Shown piece by piece: positions 58,796-64,000 of a stretch of DNA of 64,000 bases (position 1 is its first letter; each line of letters begins with the position of its first letter). The stretch covers positions 31,216,501-31,280,500 of the forward strand of contig JAPTOF010000001.1 in assembly GCA_028554755.1 (NCBI GenBank). Direction: 5' to 3'. This DNA comes from Cordia subcordata (lineage: Eukaryota > Streptophyta > Magnoliopsida > Boraginales > Cordiaceae). The position numbers were made by a program, and so were the translations under genes. Below the pieces are notes generated by a model. The model saw nothing but the letters and a program-made list of their open reading frames with translations. It did not search any database and had not been told where the DNA came from.

Positions 58796-60639
58796 ACCAC
58801 TGCACATGCTTAGGATAATTGATCTAGAACACTAAAATTGAAAAGAACGCTAGTAATTGTCTCATGGGTGGCTAGAATAGATGCGTTTTTCAATGTGTTG
58901 CTTGCTGGAATATTGCTAACCATGCAGAATCTCTCATGATAGTTCGTATGTATAATGTTTAGAATTGATGTACGGTCATAATTGTATGATCAATGGTTTT
59001 TCATATAATTTGTTTGTTGAAAAATTTTGTAGCTTCAATTTAAAAGAAGCATAGGAATTATATGGCATGTGTTTTTTGGGCCAATTTATGTTTCTTTTAG
59101 TATTAGAAGCTTGTATAGGTTTTCTAGCATAACTTCATGTAATATCCCTTTTCATCGGAGAGCATCACAAGCATTCATGAAGAAGAAGGTGATCAAAAGC
59201 CATGGACAGAGGCATTCAAGGGCGTAGGAAAGCCAAAGAAAGGTCCAACCCAATCAAAGAGGCCAATTTGGGCCTAAGGTCCATGGAGCAAAACATTGGC
59301 CAAGCTTAAGTTTTTTGGTTTTGGGTCATTATGGCCTAAAGCATTGAACAAGGAGCCATCATGAGAGAACCATGTGCTATAGATGTTTTATATTTTTTGT
59401 CTTTATTATATGATTGCTTGTATGTATGATTATGAGCATGCCCAACATCACATAGACACATTGTCCACCTAATAGAGTTTAAAATTGGCAAAACCCTTAG
59501 AATTAGTTTTTTTTTTCCAAAAAAAAACAAAGTTGGTTAAGTCCTAACAATCTAAGTTGTTTAGACTAGATAATTGCAAAACAATTAAGTCTAAAGATGC
59601 AAACTAAGATGGCCAAATTGGTTAGGATTAATTTGTGGACTTTAAATCCTAGGAACAATTAAATCTAAGATGCAAACTAAGATGGCCAAATTAGTTAGGA
59701 TTTAATTTGTGGACTTTAAATCCTAAGAACAATTTAGTCTAAAGATGCAAACTAAGATGGCCAAATTGGTTAAGATTTAATTTGTGGACTTTAAATCCTA
59801 AGAACTATATAGTACTTAACCAGATAACTTTGTAATGTCTATTTAAAGGTTTTTTGAAGCCGAGATTTAGATCTAAATTCTATTTGGATACAAAAGACTA
59901 ATTTTGCAGCACAACGAGGATTTACGTCTAAAAGGTGTTAAGATTGAAAATAAATTGTATCAAGACAAAATAGAGAAAATTAAAAGCCCTTAAGTTAAAA
60001 GATTGAGTGGGAAAAGGGAAAGAACCCCATAGCTTTCCAATTCCAGTTCATGCTAAGAGTGGGAGACATTAACCTCCCTATCGGAGGGTGTCATCCTACT
60101 CAGTTTAGTAAGATGAACACAAAGTATGCATTCATAAGGGTGTTAGAGAGTTCAGCCACCTCATTGGTGAAGTTCTCTATTATAGCCCACCTCACGGTAT
60201 GTGTGTAAGAGTCACTACCCCATCGAAGGGCTCATATCCATAACATAATGGGGAATGACACAAGAATTGGTCAAAACACTCAACTGAAATAGTAGGTTTG
60301 ACCATCCTATCGATGAAGTTCTCTATAAGGTTTGAGAATCCAAACCAAATAGTGATTGAATCTCACTAGGATAGTGTCTACCTAGATAAGTGACATTCAA
60401 ATAAGTGCACCTTAACTCAGTTATTCATTAGTTCGGCCATCTTATCGATGGAGTTCACGTGATAGGACTGAGACACTGTCACAAATGTAGTTTTAAGGGT
60501 GGTTTATCTACAGAAGGCATAAATGTGATAAGATAAGTGTAAGTTAGCTTTTTCTTTCCACTGTTACATACATATCACTTTTGCACCCATGTTTTAGTTC
60601 ATATTTATTAATCAAAAGCAATTGTTATCCAGAAATCAA
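58796..60639 (+). other. Leader region of copia E with tandem repeats
   Basis: No coding frame. Three tandem units of about 74 bp (start points near 59596, 59669 and 59744, each beginning GATGCAAACTAAGATGGCCA) occupy 59570-59812. Between 60140 and 60460 a phrase like CCATCCTATCGATGAAGTTC occurs three times with changes. The region may include a captured or inserted piece, but I see no border. Confidence 0.5.
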
Positions 60640-61440
60640 ATGGCTTCCTTCAGTCCACTCGCTACTATTCTCAGAGAGCACAAGCTCACTGGAGTGAATT
60701 TTGTTGAGTGGAAGAGGAATTTGGACATAGTACTTACTGCCAAGGAGTACAAGTATGTCCTTATAACTCCTTGTCCAATTGTTATGGCTAACTCTAATAA
60801 TGCTATCCATGAGGCTGTTCAGAAATGGCAAAAAGCTAATAGCATGGCTAAGTGCTGTATGTTGGCTTATATGTCAGATGTTCTACAGAGTGAGCACCAA
60901 GGGATGGCGACAGCTAAAGAGATCATGACCTTGCTGTCAGACATGTTTGCTGATCAAAGCAGGCTGCCAGGCAATCTACTTTGAGGGAAATTATGACTAC
61001 TAGAATGGCTGAAGGAGTATCTATTAGAGAGCATTTTCTTAAGATGATGGATTGCTTCAATATAGCCAAAGTTCTAAGGGCAAACATAGACGAACAATCA
61101 CAGGTGGACATGATCCTGGAGACTCTGCCTCCATCATACAATCAGTTCAAATTGAATTATAACATGAACAAGCTGAACTCAAACTTGACAAAGTTGATGA
61201 AGGAGCCCCAAGGGTCAAGCACATGTTGCGTAAGCTTCTTCTTCTGGTTTTAAACCAAAAGGTAAGAATAAAACAAAGAATAAGAAGAGGAAGCAACTGC
61301 GAGGTAATGAGCCAAAGCAGAGGCAAAAGAGTAGCATAGGCTTAACGTAGGGAGCAGGTGCTAAGCCCAAAGGGAAGTGTTTCGAGTGTGGCCATAAAGG
61401 TTACTAAAAGGAAGACTGCCCTAAGATTCGAGCCCAGCGG
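60640..61440 (+). pseudogene. gag of copia E
   Basis: The ATG at 60640 opens MASFSPLATILREHKLTGVN and FVEWKRNLDIVLTAKEYKYV, the usual start of this copia Gag (UBN2-like). A frameshift near 60975 ends the first frame at 60984; the reading continues in another frame from 60981 (REIMTTRMAEGVSIREHF, LETLPPSYNQFKLNYN). The zinc knuckle near 61378-61425 reads CFECGHKGY, a stop, then KEDC: the histidine is changed to tyrosine and the usual tryptophan to a stop. Confidence 0.88.
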
Positions 61441-61497
61441 CAAGGAGGTATACCTCGAGCACTTTATATTGAAACTTGTTTAGCGGTTGAACCTACG

Positions 61498-64000
61498 AAT
61501 TCATGGATTGTAGATTCTAGAGCCACTAACCATATTTGCAATTCTATGCATGGGTTTCAGGTAATGAGAGAGCTCAGTAGAGGAGAATTTGCCTTTCGTG
61601 TTGAGGACTAGAGTGAAGGTTTGGGCAGCTGCAGTTGGAAAATTTTCTTTAAATTTTTTGTGCAATAGGCAATTAGTTCTATACAATATTTATTATGTTC
61701 CAGGAGTTCAGAAAAACCTTATTTCTGTTAGTCAGTTAATAATGGATGGTTTTTCAGTTAGTTTCCATGCTGGTATTAACATAAGTAGATATGGGAATTT
61801 AATTTGTTCAGGTAGAATGCATGATAATTTATTTTTCCTATATCCTATTGCAACTACGACATTTGATGTAGAGCAAACAGATAACTCGCTTAAAAGGAAA
61901 GTTCCTCAAACCAATGACACATACTTATGGCACTTGCGTTTAGGACACATTAGTCATAAACGTATAGCGAGGTTAGTTGTTGATGGACCTTTAAGTTCAT
62001 TAGTACTTGAGGATCTACCTTAATGTAAGTCATGCCTGAAAGGTAAGATGACCAAAAGGTCCTTTTCATCTAAGGGATTGCGTGCCAAAGAAGTGTTAGA
62101 ATTGATACATACAGATGTATGTGGTCCTATAAGCAAACCAGCTCGAGTAGGATATGACTATTTCATCACATTTACGGATGACTATTCAAGGTATGGATAC
62201 ATATATCTAATGCGATACAAGTCTGAATCTTTTGAGAAATTCAAAGAATTCAAGGCTGAGGCAGAGTGGAAGTTAGATAGATGGTATCGCTATTTGAGCA
62301 CAAGCCTTAATAGCCCGAAAGCGCACGGGATGTGTGTAGTACAGTGTGTGCAAGTGCGGGGTCAAATCCACAAGGAGGCTACCTTAGTTTAGTCCCTATG
62401 TGCTCGGGTGCCTTAAACTAGCTACGTGCGTGTGTGTACTTACTTTAGGATGGAAGGGAGCTCGGAAAAAGGAAAATAAAAACTAATATATGGAGGAACT
62501 TAATGGAACCAAACTAAGGAAGGAAACACTAATAAAGAAGAAGGGGACCTAGGGTGATTGCATTGCAACAAGACTTGGGCTATGATAACAGATGATGTCT
62601 ATCTAAGGCTCGGGACTTCTATTGCCGTTGTGTTGATCGGGGGCTCTCTTAACCAATACTAGTGGTTCAACCCGTTAGCGGGATTTAAAGCTAAGGGCCA
62701 ATCCCTCCTAGCCTACGCAATCCATGCTTAGAACTTATCCTCTTAGCTGGATTTAAAGCCAAGGACTAGCACCTAAACACTACGTGACATTAAAGCTCGA
62801 TTAACCAACACTAACGTGAGTGAGGGATGCTCTAGTCTAGGTTAACTTATCCGCTTGGCTGGATTTAAAGCCAAGGACTAGCACCTAAACTCGACTAAGT
62901 AAAGCATGTAACCTATTAGCTGGATTTAAAGCTAAAGCCTACTCTACTAAGCAAAGCCATAAGATTAAGCACAATCACATCACCTAAATAAGTAGATAAG
63001 AGCATTTTAAGTACAAATAACACATGCATATTCACTTAGGCATTTTAACAAACACATAGACATGTTTGATTTCCAATACATAGACATATTGAATCATGCA
63101 ATAAATTTATGTAAACAAACATGTATTAAGAGCCAAAGATATACACAAATCCATTATTCAAAGCCCTAATCTAATATACAACAACAATCAACCCTAAATC
63201 TAGCCTAATCTAACAACATATTTACAAGAATATTTAGAAAGAACAAGAAGAACTTCCCTAAATTCTTGCTCCCAAATCGGTACAAATCCTTCAAATCTTT
63301 ATTTAATGCTTCAATCCTAGCTTGGTGTTGGGTTTAGATGGTGGTTTAGGGTGTTTTGTGAAGTGGGTAAAGGGTTAGGGTCATTAGGATTTAAGAAATA
63401 AAAGTTCCTCCCCTGAAAATGAGCTGAAACGAGCTTTTTATGAATTTCTTCAGCGCACAGCCGGTCGACCGGCTCCTCTTTCTTGCTCGACCGGCTTCAA
63501 TCATGATGCTCTCTAGATTGGCCAGTCGACCTAGCCGGTCGACCGGCTTCTTGAGGAACTCGACCGGCTTCAATCTTTTATTCTCTGGAGATAGGTCGAC
63601 CGGCTGGATCAGAATGATCTCTTCTTTATTTCTTTTCTTCCGGTCTTCATCCGTTAGCTCATTTCTTCCTCGCATAAGCTTGAACCCTTCCAAAACACTC
63701 CTAAAACACGGAATATAACACTTGGTATAGTATTTATGCACCTAAATACATTATGTACAAATATTAACAAATATGCATAAACTTTATACTAAGCGCACTC
63801 AATTATACTCTAAACACCCTTAAATATGCATGCAAAAACTAGATGCAAACATGCACAAATGACACACATCAATAGACGTATCAAATCCCTACGATCTGAT
63901 TGTGGTAGGGAATACCTCTTAAGTGAGTTCAAAGACTATCTCACATAGCAAAGGATTAAGGTGCAATTAACTGCACCAGGTACTCCCCAGTAGAACGGTG
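61498..64000 (+). pseudogene. Protease, pre-integrase and integrase of copia E, split by a repeat
   Basis: NSWIVDSRATNHICNS at 61498 is the copia protease site with DSG changed to DSR. LYNIYYVPGVQKNLISVSQL follows near 61680. YLWHLRLGHISHKRIARL near 61923 is the pre-integrase. The integrase core starts ELIHTDVCGPISKPARVGYD near 62099, then FTDDYSRYGYIYLMRYKSES. It is cut at 62288 inside the KAEAE helix region by the unclassified repeat and resumes at 63878 with RIKSLRSDCGREYLLSEFKD, reaching the PG-x-NG-like end at the window border. RT and RNase H lie outside. Confidence 0.88.
62289..63877 (+). mobile_element. Unclassified 1.59-kb dispersed repeat, copy 2
   Basis: Highly similar to copy 1 (5372-6945) in the same direction, from about AAGCGCACGGGATGTGTG at the left to GACACACATCAA at the right. 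It interrupts the copia E integrase. GTATC flanks both ends (62284-62288 and 63878-63882); the real duplication may be about nine bases, AGACGTATC against AGATGGTATC. It carries five TTTAAAGC motifs in a row (62680-62940) and, near its right end (63460-63610), a cluster of GGTCGACCGGC words. No transposase was seen. Confidence 0.82.

Larger units (their letters stand above)
56583..64000 (+). mobile_element. Copia E: Ty1/copia retrotransposon, runs off the window
   Basis: A 2.2-kb 5' LTR (56583-58777) is followed by a primer-binding site (58779), a long leader, gag, protease, pre-integrase and the first part of the integrase. The 3' half is outside the window. The left target site should be AAGAT (56578-56582). 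That the LTR and the gag at 60640 belong to one element is likely but not proven, because the leader of 1.8 kb is long and the 3' LTR is not visible. Frameshifts in gag, stops in pol and a repeat insertion in the integrase show that it is dead. Confidence 0.75.

Overview
This window looks like nuclear DNA of a dicot flowering plant. It is AT-rich, its introns follow plant GT/AG rules, it carries an F-box protein of the plant FBA type, and most of it is Ty1/copia retrotransposons with Tourist-like and Harbinger-like DNA transposons. I see no bacterial, viral-genome, rRNA, tRNA or CRISPR feature. The species cannot be named from the sequence alone.

Layout. 0.4-8.9 kb is a decayed copia element on the plus strand (copia A) with both LTRs and an AATCA target duplication; three other elements are inserted in it. 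8.9-12.9 kb is AT-rich non-coding DNA with one MITE. 12.9-22.9 kb is a multi-exon host gene on the minus strand: a non-coding first exon, a SAP-domain exon, a 382-codon low-complexity exon with an EAR-like DLNSSP motif, a 38-bp micro-exon, a basic exon, and a short C-terminal exon with a second DLN motif. 23-25 kb is AT-rich. 25-28.5 kb is an intact 2.2-kb solo LTR inserted into an older LTR of the same family lying in the opposite direction. 28.5-31.4 kb is a dead PIF/Harbinger transposon (transposase on plus, ORF1 on minus). 32.7-38.5 kb is copia B (plus) with matching TATAA duplications and a deleted integrase core. 41.3-47.4 kb is copia C (minus) with AAAGC duplications. 47.8-48.95 kb is an intact, intronless F-box gene, an island between transposons. 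50-52 kb holds a minus-strand copia 3' fragment.

From 51.9 kb to the end the DNA is a nest of insertions. An old copia element D (end of RT, RNase H, truncated 3' LTR) is split in its pol by a solo LTR. That LTR holds a 1.6-kb unclassified repeat, which itself holds a MITE. The 3' LTR of D is cut by copia E, which runs off the window. The integrase of E is split by another copy of the same 1.6-kb repeat; a third copy sits in the RNase H region of copia A.

Only two genes look alive: the SAP/EAR-motif gene (plausibly a nuclear, chromatin- or transcription-linked protein) and the F-box gene (plausibly a substrate adaptor of an SCF ubiquitin ligase). Nothing in the sequence links their jobs. I found no convincing new biological system. 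The most unusual items are the unclassified 1.6-kb repeat family, the SAP plus EAR-motif protein with unclear C-terminal splicing, and the exactly readable nested insertions.
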